Positions 35,297 through 43,458 of a DNA stretch of 64,000 nt are shown here, in pieces (the stretch's first letter is position 1; every line of letters begins with the position of its first letter). Position numbers and translations under genes: made by a program. Source of the DNA: Caballeronia sp. M1242 (GTDB lineage: Bacteria; Pseudomonadota; Gammaproteobacteria; Burkholderiales; Burkholderiaceae); NCBI RefSeq assembly GCF_017220215.1, contig NZ_CP071132.1, forward strand, positions 248,001-312,000, written 5' to 3'. The notes beneath the pieces were generated by a model. It worked only from the letters and a program-made list of their open reading frames with translations. It had not been told where the DNA came from and ran no database searches.

Positions 35297-36370
35297 ATGA
35301 ACATGCCGACGGAACAAGCCGCGCTCGTGCCGGCCGAAGCAACCGCGCAAACCCAATCGAACGCGACGCAAACACACTACGACAAGTCGGACGTCACGTT
35401 GCGGGACCGCCTGATCGAAGCGGGCATTCTCATCGATACCGGCGAAGACGGACTCTATGGCCGCAGTGCGATTTTCGAAGATATCGTCGAACGACTGAAT
35501 CAGGCGATTACGTTGCTGGGCGCGGACCAGCACGCAGAAGTACTGCGTTTTCCGCCCGCCATGCGCCGCCGCGACTTTGAAGACAGTGAGTATCTGAAGA
35601 GCTTCCCGAATCTCGCCGGTACGATTCATTCGTTCCAGGGCAGCGATCGCGGGCATCATCGCCTGCTGGAAGCGCTCGAAAAAATCGTTCATATCGGCGA
35701 AGAGGAGGAACGCTCCGACGAATGGATGGACCAGCAGAAACCCACTCGCCTCGTACTCACCCCGGCCGCCTGCTATCCAATCTATCCGCTCGTTGCCAAA
35801 CGCGGAAACCTCGCGAAGGACGGCGCGACGTTCGACGCATTCTCCTACTGCTTCCGTCATGAGCCGTCCATCGATCCGGGCCGCATGCAAATGTTCCGCA
35901 TGCGCGAATATATTCGCGTCGGCAGTCCGGAACAGGTCATGGCATTCCGCCAGAAATGGATCGAACGTGGCTCGCTGCTCGTGAATCTCTTGCAGTTGCC
36001 GTTCGAAATCGATCTCGCCAACGATCCTTTCTTCGGGCGCGGCGGCAAGATCGTCGCGGATAGCCAGCGCGCGCAGCAATTGAAGTTCGAACTGCTCGTT
36101 CCTGTCGCGACGCCAGACCGTCCGACCGCATGCCTGTCGTTCAACTATCACATGGAACACTTCGGCGAGTTGTGGAACATCCGTCAGGCAGACGACGCCG
36201 TCGCGCATACGGCATGCGTCGGCTTCGGCATGGAGCGCACCACGCTGGCCCTGTTCCGCCATCACGGTCTCGATGTCAAGGCATGGCCTGCGCCCGTGCG
36301 TGAATTGCTTTGGGGAGATGCAGCGCCGATCATCTCCAATGGCCTTGCCAACATGGGTCGAGACGCATGA
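35297..36370 (+). CDS. Amino acid:[carrier protein] ligase (seryl-tRNA synthetase-like)
   Basis: A 357-residue class II aminoacyl-tRNA-synthetase-like protein without a tRNA-binding domain. Motif 2 is FRHE (186-189) within FRHEPSIDPGRMQMF, and motif 3 is GFGMER (309-314). Cys159, Glu204 and Cys307 have the spacing I recall for the Cys-Glu-Cys zinc site of the Bradyrhizobium amino acid:CP ligase. Such enzymes activate Gly or Ala with ATP and load it on the phosphopantetheine of a partner carrier, here probably the protein at 33781-34032. It ends in a 4-bp overlap with the DUF1839 gene. An N-terminal extension of about 28 residues is not typical. Confidence 0.92.
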   Translation: MNMPTEQAALVPAEATAQTQSNATQTHYDKSDVTLRDRLIEAGILIDTGEDGLYGRSAIFEDIVERLNQAITLLGADQHAEVLRFPPAMRRRDFEDSEYLKSFPNLAGTIHSFQGSDRGHHRLLEALEKIVHIGEEEERSDEWMDQQKPTRLVLTPAACYPIYPLVAKRGNLAKDGATFDAFSYCFRHEPSIDPGRMQMFRMREYIRVGSPEQVMAFRQKWIERGSLLVNLLQLPFEIDLANDPFFGRGGKIVADSQRAQQLKFELLVPVATPDRPTACLSFNYHMEHFGELWNIRQADDAVAHTACVGFGMERTTLALFRHHGLDVKAWPAPVRELLWGDAAPIISNGLANMGRDA

Positions 36371-37359
36371 ACGCGCGCTCGCCTGCAGAAGCGTTGACTG
36401 GCGCGGACGACGAAGCAAGCCGCCATGCATTGCATCGCGGCGAGCGCGTCTGGCTCGAAACCAATTGCTATGTCGATTTGTGGATCGAGCTATTGCATCA
36501 CTTCGGCTGTGATCCGCACGCGGCGCTCGGCTTCACGGTGACGCAAGCGTTCGAGGGAGACCAGTTCACGTTTCCAAAATTCTCTCTCGACGATATCGGC
36601 AGGCTTTACGGCCTGCAAGCGCAAGAGCTCGCCATTTACGATACGCTCGAAGCACACGTCTGCGAGCAGACCAAACGCGGGCATGTAGTGGTCGCCGAAG
36701 TCGACGCGCACTATCTGCCCGATACGCGCGCCACCGCTTATCGTCAGACGCACTCGAAGACGACTATCGCGATCGACTCGATCGACGCCCAAGCAAAACG
36801 CCTCACGTATTTTCATAACGCGGGCTATTTCGCGCTATCGGGCGAGGACTATGACGGCGTCTTTCGATTGATGCCGGATCTCGCGAGCGATGTGCTTGCG
36901 TTATTTCCGTACGTCGAATTCGTCAAGCGCGCGAGGCCGCCGCTCGAGGGACAAGCATTGGTGCAACGTTCGCTCGAACTACTCAAGCTGCGTCTCGTAG
37001 ATCGGCCGGGCGCGAATCCCATCACGCAATGGCGCACTGAATTCCCCGAGCATTTGCAGAGACTCCTCGAACGCGACGTCGCCTATTACCATCTGTACAC
37101 GTTCAACGTCATGCGCCAGCTAGGTTCGAACTTCGAATTGCTGTCGAAATATATGACCTGGTTGAGTGAGAATGGCGTAACCATTCCAGAGGACATTCGG
37201 AGCAACGCACAGGCCATTGCCAGCGAAGCGATGGTAATGCAGTTCCGGCTCGCGCGGGCACGCATGCGTTCGCGTCCGGACTCATGCAGCGACTGCCTGG
37301 ACTCACTCGAAGCGGCGTACGAGAAAGTGATCGAGCCGCTCGCCTCGCTTCTTCTTTAG
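36367..37359 (+). CDS. DUF1839 protein, possible papain-like aminoacyltransferase
   Basis: A 330-residue DUF1839 protein. ETNCYVDLWIELLHHFGCDP (Cys34) and VVVAEVDAHYLPDTRATAYRQTH (His115, His129), followed by TTIAIDSIDAQAKRLTYFHN, resemble the BtrH N-terminal family, a papain/C39-like fold. BtrH itself transfers an aminoacyl group from a carrier protein to an antibiotic. By analogy this protein may move the amino acid from the carrier to an acceptor; Cys34 would be the nucleophile. The resemblance is by eye. It starts inside the ligase stop (ATGA), so the two are translationally coupled. Confidence 0.8.
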   Translation: MNARSPAEALTGADDEASRHALHRGERVWLETNCYVDLWIELLHHFGCDPHAALGFTVTQAFEGDQFTFPKFSLDDIGRLYGLQAQELAIYDTLEAHVCEQTKRGHVVVAEVDAHYLPDTRATAYRQTHSKTTIAIDSIDAQAKRLTYFHNAGYFALSGEDYDGVFRLMPDLASDVLALFPYVEFVKRARPPLEGQALVQRSLELLKLRLVDRPGANPITQWRTEFPEHLQRLLERDVAYYHLYTFNVMRQLGSNFELLSKYMTWLSENGVTIPEDIRSNAQAIASEAMVMQFRLARARMRSRPDSCSDCLDSLEAAYEKVIEPLASLLL

Positions 37360-37393
37360 AACCTGTGCCGCGCGTCGACGCGGCACAGGTTCT
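37358..37393. terminator. Perfect 15-bp hairpin after the DUF1839 gene
   Basis: AGAACCTGTGCCGCG (37358-37372) and CGCGGCACAGGTTCT (37379-37393) pair completely around a six-base loop CGTCGA. It overlaps the DUF1839 stop codon and ends 23 bp before the GH2-like gene. The bases after it (TCATTCATCC) are only weakly T-rich, so partial termination or mRNA protection are both possible. Confidence 0.65.
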
Positions 37394-37416
37394 CATTCAT
37401 CCCCAAAGGCTGTGAT

Positions 37417-39894
37417 ATGAATGGCTCCCCGCTCGCGCCTCGCCACCTGGACGCAGGGTGGCAATGCGCCAGCACGCCTGCGGGCGCATATACGACGCCC
37501 ATGGCGCTCGACGCTAGCTTGAAGTGGCTCGATGCGCCAGTGCCGGGCACGGTTGCTTCCGCGCATCGCGCAGCCGGCGTGGACGACGAAGCACTCGCCC
37601 AACCATTCGCGCTCTCGGACCATTGGTATCGTCTGACGCTGCACGCGGAAGGAAAGCGACGCCTGCGCTTCAATGGACTTGCCACCATAGCCGAAGTCTG
37701 GATCGACGACCGCAAGCTATTGGAGTCGGACTCGATGTTCATCGCGCATGACATCGACTACGAATTCACAGGGAGTGCCACGCTCCACCTTTGCTTTAGG
37801 TCGATTACGTCTGCGCTTGCCGCGAAACGCGGGCGAGCTCGCTGGCGTCCGAGGCTTGCGCAACCCGCAACGCTGCGCAACATCCGTACGACCCTGCTCG
37901 GCCATATGCCGGGATGGTGTCCGCCAGTGCAACCTGCTGGGCCTTGGCGCCCCGTGGAATTGATCGGCGAGTCGCCTGAATCCATTGATCGAGTCGACCT
38001 AGCGTCGCGTGTAGAAGACGGCGATGGCGTCGTCGATCTAACGGTGCGGTTCTTTCACGCGCAAGCACCGGATGATATGCGCCTGCAATGCGGCGAGGCG
38101 TCGGCCACGCTGATCTGGAAGGACGCGCATACCGTGACCGGTCGCGTGCGCGTTTCACGAGCGCGCTTATGGTGGCCTCATACGCACGGACAACCTGCGC
38201 GTTATAAAGTGCAACTCGTCGGAGCATCGACAGGCGTCGTCTCTTTGGGCGAGGTCGGCTTTCGCACGATTGAAGTGGACCGTGGTGCGGATAAGGCCGG
38301 CTTCCGACTCGTCGTGAATGGCGTGCCGATCTTTGCGCGCGGGGCGTGCTGGACATCCGCCGATATCGTTGCACTGGATGCATCGCGAGAGAAGCTCGCA
38401 TCCATCTTCGACGCATGTCGTCGCGCGGGACTGAATATCATTCGCGTGAGCGGCACCACGCTCTATGAGTCAGACACGTTTTACGAGCTTGCCGACGAAT
38501 ACGGCATTCTGGTCTGGCAAGACTTTGCCTTCGCCAATTTCGATTACCCGACTGACGAGCGCTTTAAGCGCGCCGTGCAGCAGGAAGCCGAGCAGTTCCT
38601 TGCGCGCACACGGCGCTTTGCGTCGCTCGCCGTGTTATGCGGCGGAAGTGAAGTGCATCAGCAAGCGGCCATGCTCGGGCTTCCGTTCGACGCCTATCAG
38701 CAACCGCTCTTTACGGAACAATTGCCGTCGATCGTCGCAGCTATGCGTCCCGACGTACCGTACCTGGTGAACTCACCGAGTGCCGCGCCCGGCGATACGT
38801 CGTCGATGCCCTTCGGCACGCGCGGCGGCATCACGCACTACTACGGCGTTGGCGCATATCAGCGTTCCTTCGACGATGTGCGCCGTGCTGATGTTCGCTT
38901 TGCAAGCGAATGCCTTGCATTCGCCAATGTTCCCGATAACGCCGCGTTGCGGCTCGCGCCGAACGCCTCGCGACCGCATGAGCCGCGTTGGAAGGCCGGC
39001 GTGCCGCGCGATCCGGGCGCTGCATGGGACTTCGACGACGTGCGTGAGCACTACTTGCGCACGGTCCACGGCGTCGACGTAGCGCGTTTGCGGTACGAAG
39101 ACCCTGAGCGGTATCTAACGTTGTCGCGCGCCGTTGTCGCCGACGTGATGGGCGCAGTCTTTTCGGAATGGCGACGCAAAGGCTCGTCCTGTGGCGGTGG
39201 CATCGTATGGAATCTGCTGGATGTGCGGCCGGGCGCTGGTTGGGGAATCATCGATGTAAACGGCGTTCCCAAAAGCTCTTTGCATGGCCTCGCTCGCGTG
39301 CTTCAGCCGGTGCAAGTGCTAATCACGGACGAAGGCCTCGACGGGCTCGATCTTCATCTCGTGAACGAAACGGCGCACGACATCCGCGCCCGTGTGGTGC
39401 TCAATTGCTTGCGCGATGGCGCAGTCAAAGTGGCGGGCGGTTCGTGCGAGATGATGTTGCCCGCTCGGGGCGTCGAGCGAATCAACTCGAATGCTCTCTT
39501 GGGCGCGTTCTTCGATACGACCTATGCCTATCGCTTCGGCCCACGCGCTCACGATGCGACTCACGTCGTTTTAAGCGACATCGCCACAGGTGAAGTATTG
39601 TCTGAGGCTTTTCACTTTCCTGATCTCGGCGTTGCAGACCGCCGAGATCCTGGCCTCAGCGTGAATGTCGAGAAGCATGCTGCGGGATGGTGCCTCGACA
39701 TAACCACCACGCGACTCGCGCGCTGGGTACATGTCGACGACCCCAACTACTATGCGGAAGTCGACTGGTTTCATCTCGCGCCTGGAAGCACGCGACGCGT
39801 TCCGCTCGTCGCACGGCGCCCCGACGTCTCATCGAAGCCGGAAGGCGAAGTCTTTTCATTGAATGGGATTGCGGGTACGTTGTATAGAGCGTGA
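37417..39894 (+). CDS. Glycoside hydrolase family 2-like protein (beta-mannosidase type)
   Basis: An 825-residue GH2-clan protein without a signal peptide, so probably cytoplasmic. N-terminal jelly-roll (about 1-160: WYRLTLHAEGKRRLRFNGLATIAEVWID), immunoglobulin-like part (about 165-290), and TIM barrel with LNIIRVSGTTLYESDTFYELADEYGILVWQDF split over 345-385. Glu412 in CGGSEVHQQ is the likely acid/base and Glu498 in RFASECLAF the likely nucleophile. The Asn normally before the acid/base is Ser411, which is unusual. It follows the carrier/ligase genes on the same strand and so may trim or process a sugar conjugate of that pathway. Confidence 0.85.
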   Translation: MNGSPLAPRHLDAGWQCASTPAGAYTTPMALDASLKWLDAPVPGTVASAHRAAGVDDEALAQPFALSDHWYRLTLHAEGKRRLRFNGLATIAEVWIDDRKLLESDSMFIAHDIDYEFTGSATLHLCFRSITSALAAKRGRARWRPRLAQPATLRNIRTTLLGHMPGWCPPVQPAGPWRPVELIGESPESIDRVDLASRVEDGDGVVDLTVRFFHAQAPDDMRLQCGEASATLIWKDAHTVTGRVRVSRARLWWPHTHGQPARYKVQLVGASTGVVSLGEVGFRTIEVDRGADKAGFRLVVNGVPIFARGACWTSADIVALDASREKLASIFDACRRAGLNIIRVSGTTLYESDTFYELADEYGILVWQDFAFANFDYPTDERFKRAVQQEAEQFLARTRRFASLAVLCGGSEVHQQAAMLGLPFDAYQQPLFTEQLPSIVAAMRPDVPYLVNSPSAAPGDTSSMPFGTRGGITHYYGVGAYQRSFDDVRRADVRFASECLAFANVPDNAALRLAPNASRPHEPRWKAGVPRDPGAAWDFDDVREHYLRTVHGVDVARLRYEDPERYLTLSRAVVADVMGAVFSEWRRKGSSCGGGIVWNLLDVRPGAGWGIIDVNGVPKSSLHGLARVLQPVQVLITDEGLDGLDLHLVNETAHDIRARVVLNCLRDGAVKVAGGSCEMMLPARGVERINSNALLGAFFDTTYAYRFGPRAHDATHVVLSDIATGEVLSEAFHFPDLGVADRRDPGLSVNVEKHAAGWCLDITTTRLARWVHVDDPNYYAEVDWFHLAPGSTRRVPLVARRPDVSSKPEGEVFSLNGIAGTLYRA

Positions 39895-39913
39895 GGCGCT
39901 TCTACTGGTTGCT

Positions 39914-40201
39914 CTACGGCGCTTCTTTTGGGTGATCACTCTGAGGAACGCCATACAGCGCATCTAATGCGTGTGAAAATTGCTCTGCGCACCCAATGCG
40001 CAGTAGAAACTTGTCGATACGAATCATCTCTATCATGCCTTCCGCTTCAATGATTCGATAGAGCGCCCCGGATTCGTTCATGATGCCGACCCGCATGCAC
40101 GAGCGCGGCCCCGGCAAGCAGGTCGCGTGTTTCGACACGAAGTCCAGGATCTGCGCATCGAGCGCCGATCTGGCTGCGCCATTGATCAGATGGCTGCGCA
40201 T
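39914..40201 (-). CDS. Small protein of unknown function
   Basis: A 95-residue frame on the minus strand, convergent to the GH2-like gene. The composition is protein-like (GPRSCMRVGIMNESGALYRIIEAEGMI split over residues 31-57, then MIRIDKFLLRIG) and it ends GVPQSDHPKEAP. I do not recognise it and see no domain. It lies downstream of the TonB receptor-facing intergenic space with no obvious ribosome binding site strength to decide the start. It may be a real small regulator-like protein, or a chance frame. Confidence 0.45.
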   Translation of the reverse strand: MRSHLINGAARSALDAQILDFVSKHATCLPGPRSCMRVGIMNESGALYRIIEAEGMIEMIRIDKFLLRIGCAEQFSHALDALYGVPQSDHPKEAP

Positions 40202-40286
40202 GCGGGTTCGTTACTTTCGGACCTGCTCACAATAGCACGGCTCACTAGAGTCGCCACTATCAAACAGCGACCGAACGCGTTGCAGA

Positions 40287-42617
40287 CTACTTCCACGCGT
40301 ACCGGAGACCTACCCAAATGCCACGGGGCGCGCCCACGCCCAGGAACTGTTCATTCGTCGTATCAGTTCCGCTGAATGTATGGTTAGGTCCATTGAAGGC
40401 GTTCTCGCCGAGTATGGCAAAGCTCGCATAGCGCTTGTTCAGAAGATTCTTCACCGTTGCATAGATCTGCAACTGCTTCGTCACGCTATAAGTCGTATCG
40501 AGGTCGATCAGGAAGTAGCCTGCGACGCTGCCATTCACATCCTGATTATTCTCGTCCCCGCGCGCGAAGAAATTGCTCCGGTATGTCAGGTTGCTACCGA
40601 CATTCCAACGCGAGACCGGCGTGTAATCGACGCGAAGCTTCACCGTATTAGACGGGATGCCGGGAATGCGGTCACCCGAATGCACGGTAATGTTGCCGTC
40701 ACCGTCCGCGCTCGAATTGCTGGGGCTATGCTCGACCCACGTCGAGCGATAAGTCGCGTCGACATAGCTATAGCTCGCGCCGACGCTAACGGGCCCCCAT
40801 TGCGTCCGGCCTGCAAGCTCGAAGCCCTGGCGACGCGTCTTGCCCACGTTCTGGAAATACCCGAGCGTGCTCGAGGCGCCTTGGCTGCTGACGAACTGAA
40901 TATCATCCGACAGCGTCGTGCTGTATGCCGCAGCGCTCCAGGTTGTCGCGTTGCCGATCCGGCCGCGCGCACCGACTTCGAATGTACGCGAGATCACCGG
41001 CTTGAGGTCCGGGTCTGCAATGAAGTCATTCGGTAGAGAGCAAGGTGCATTGGGATCCGCGCAAGCGAGTTCGATGGCAGTGGGCGAGCGCATGCCTTCG
41101 TTGTACGTGGCGTACGCGGTAAGCCATGACGTCGGATTCCAGTTGAAGCCAATAGCGGGGTTGAAACGCGAGAACGTGTGTTTTCCGTCGAGCAAAGGCT
41201 GCACACCGCTTTCATCGCCGATAGTCGCTTTGGACCAGTTGTATCGTCCCGCCAGCGTCATCGACCATTGCTCGGTGAAGGAGAACGTGTTCTCGAAGTA
41301 GATGCCCCAGTTCTCGTTGCGCGTCCTCGCGTTCGTGCCGGAAACGAACGGGCCTATGCCAAGCGTCGCGCGAGTGTCCGCGAATTCCGCCGGCTGTGTC
41401 GCTTGCGTGAAGTGGGTGTTGGCAAAGTCGCCTGCCGCGCCGAGAACAAGTTGGTTGTCTTTGCCGAATAGCTTGTTCAGCAGTGTAAGTTGGAGGCTCG
41501 CGCCATAACTGTCGGTCAGTACGACCGATTGCTGATTGGTCGCCTGTACGAGGTCGATATCGTTTTCGCCGCCGCCCGTGCCCGGGTTGTAGTCGTCATT
41601 GACATTGCTGCTCGTGTTCTTGTTGCGATAGTGCCGGTAATAGACGTTTCCACTCAGCTCCACGTTGGGCGACAGATAGCGCTCGGCATTGATCGTGATA
41701 TAGCCGAGTTGGTTCTCGTTCGTGTCGGGATAGGTGTACGCCTGGCGAAAGTTGTCGAGAAACGACCGGGGGATGGTTTGCGATCCGCTGAGCGTATTGT
41801 CGGCGCCGCCCATCGACACCGACACAGTGGTATCGGCATCGGTGTACCGCAGTTTCCCGAATGCCTGACGCAAGCGGCTCGAATTGTGCTCGGCCCAGCC
41901 GTTGTCATTCGTGATGTTTGCCGTGAAGTAATAGTCGAGGTGATCGCCTATCGCACCGCCCTGTTCGAACTGCGCCGCCTTCCTTCCCCAGGATCCGCCG
42001 CTTACATCGATATTTCCGCCGGGGTTACTACGGCCGTTCTTCGTCGTGACGGCCACCGCACCGCCGAGCGTATTGAGCCCGAACGTCGGATTCGAGCCCG
42101 GGATGATCTGCATCGTCTGAATGGCCGCTTGCGGAATCAGATCCCAGTTGACCACATCGCCGAACGGTTCATTCACTCGCACGCCATCGAGAAAGACCGA
42201 CAAGCCTTGCGGCGTTCCGAGCAAAGGAGAAGCAGTGAATCCGCGATAGAGAATGTCGGTTTGGGAAGAATTGCCTTGTGCGTCGTTGGTGTCCACGCTC
42301 GTCACATTTCTCTGCATGTAATCCGCGATGGTCGAAGTGGTGGACGTATGCTGCGATTGCAATTCACTGCCCTTGATGGTTTGGACATTAGCAGGCACCT
42401 TCTCCAGCGGAGTGCCGACGCCCACTAGCGGCGTCGTTCCGATGACTACGATGGTCGGCAACTCCGTATTCGCAGTCGATGCCGCGTCCGGCGCGCTCGC
42501 CCCTTGCGCCCATGCCGCCGCAGTCATGCTCGCGAGCGCGCCGCCGACCGCCACCTTATAGCTCGCGCGGAGCGTAAGCGAGCGCGCCTGCTTAGATGTG
42601 CAGGAATTGCTCCTCAT
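40287..42617 (-). CDS. TonB-dependent outer-membrane receptor
   Basis: A 776-residue receptor. It has a signal peptide (SYKVAVGGALASMTAAAWAQG), a TonB-box-like PTIVVIG near residue 55, a plug domain (SDILYRGFTASPLLGTPQGLSVFLDGVRVNEPFGD style, about 65-190) and a 22-strand barrel ending in the aromatic C-terminal GIWVGLRYAWK. The barrel contains NENWGIYFENTFSFTEQW and VGARGRIGNATTWSAAAYS. The plug pattern resembles receptors of the FecA/OAR-like, non-siderophore group. Ligand unknown: no uptake genes lie beside it, and I see no Fur box. AGGAGACGACG precedes the start. Confidence 0.92.
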   Translation of the reverse strand: MRSNSCTSKQARSLTLRASYKVAVGGALASMTAAAWAQGASAPDAASTANTELPTIVVIGTTPLVGVGTPLEKVPANVQTIKGSELQSQHTSTTSTIADYMQRNVTSVDTNDAQGNSSQTDILYRGFTASPLLGTPQGLSVFLDGVRVNEPFGDVVNWDLIPQAAIQTMQIIPGSNPTFGLNTLGGAVAVTTKNGRSNPGGNIDVSGGSWGRKAAQFEQGGAIGDHLDYYFTANITNDNGWAEHNSSRLRQAFGKLRYTDADTTVSVSMGGADNTLSGSQTIPRSFLDNFRQAYTYPDTNENQLGYITINAERYLSPNVELSGNVYYRHYRNKNTSSNVNDDYNPGTGGGENDIDLVQATNQQSVVLTDSYGASLQLTLLNKLFGKDNQLVLGAAGDFANTHFTQATQPAEFADTRATLGIGPFVSGTNARTRNENWGIYFENTFSFTEQWSMTLAGRYNWSKATIGDESGVQPLLDGKHTFSRFNPAIGFNWNPTSWLTAYATYNEGMRSPTAIELACADPNAPCSLPNDFIADPDLKPVISRTFEVGARGRIGNATTWSAAAYSTTLSDDIQFVSSQGASSTLGYFQNVGKTRRQGFELAGRTQWGPVSVGASYSYVDATYRSTWVEHSPSNSSADGDGNITVHSGDRIPGIPSNTVKLRVDYTPVSRWNVGSNLTYRSNFFARGDENNQDVNGSVAGYFLIDLDTTYSVTKQLQIYATVKNLLNKRYASFAILGENAFNGPNHTFSGTDTTNEQFLGVGAPRGIWVGLRYAWK

Positions 42618-42783
42618 CGTCGTCTCCTGTCATATTATTTTGTCAAGATACACGTGAGCTGTTCCGACTTTGTAAGAGTCGCATGACGCACGGTGCGCGC
42701 GCCGGGACTTTTTCCCGATCGCGCTGGGAATCTCTCCCGAAGGCGGAGGCGCGGCTCTCAACCGACAACGCAAGGACTGGAGA

Positions 42784-43458
42784 ATGATCGAACGTTTTCG
42801 CCCTGCAACATCGAAGTATGTGTACGGCGCGCTCGTCGGACGCATTACGGATGGCAAAGAGAACCCTAACGGCAGTTCACCGCATTACGAAATTCTTGTC
42901 GATGCGGCAGGCACCCCGTATCGCGTTGCGGTCAATATCCGTTCCGTGGAAGGCAGCGAAGTGCTCGCCTACAGCAGCGACCAATATACGAACGATACGA
43001 AGCTCGGAATAACCGGGCGTATGTCGGGATCGCACGGTTTCACGCCGCTCACTACTGGCACGCAAGGCGAAGGACTCGACTATCTACGCGATAACCTTTT
43101 CCCGTTGGATCAAATGAGGCCCATCGCCGCCGATGGTAAAGGCAGCACGATGTCCGCCCTTCTCGATGGACAGATACAGCGCGCGAAGAACGATAAACAA
43201 GCGGTGGTGCTCGCTGTCGGTGACAAGTTCGACGACTACGCGACACGTGAGCCGCTCGCCTTCTCCCTTGGCCGCGGCGTGCACGACATTCATATGATGC
43301 AGGGCAACTCGGGCAAATTCGCGGACGACAACCGCATCAACGGTGACGGAGCGCTTTTTATCCGTTTCGCAGGCGGTGAGACGTTCGCCCTTTTCGTACG
43401 GTTCGCGACGCAGGCGACTGAGACCGACGAGAACGGTGATCCCTCGAAGCCTGTTTAA
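42784..43458 (+). CDS. DUF2278 (YukJ-like) family protein
   Basis: A 224-residue DUF2278 protein. Marks are YGALVGRITDGKENPNGSSPHYEILVDAAG split over residues 14-44, YRVAVNIRS, LDYLRDNLF and the C-terminal HDIHMMQGNSGKFADDNRINGDGALFIRF, which is the conserved end of this family. The function of the family is unknown; members occur in soil bacteria and bacilli. There is no signal peptide or membrane segment. It is divergent from the TonB receptor and its stop overlaps the stop of the convergent ABC permease gene by 4 bp, so no operon partner is visible. Confidence 0.85.
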   Translation: MIERFRPATSKYVYGALVGRITDGKENPNGSSPHYEILVDAAGTPYRVAVNIRSVEGSEVLAYSSDQYTNDTKLGITGRMSGSHGFTPLTTGTQGEGLDYLRDNLFPLDQMRPIAADGKGSTMSALLDGQIQRAKNDKQAVVLAVGDKFDDYATREPLAFSLGRGVHDIHMMQGNSGKFADDNRINGDGALFIRFAGGETFALFVRFATQATETDENGDPSKPV

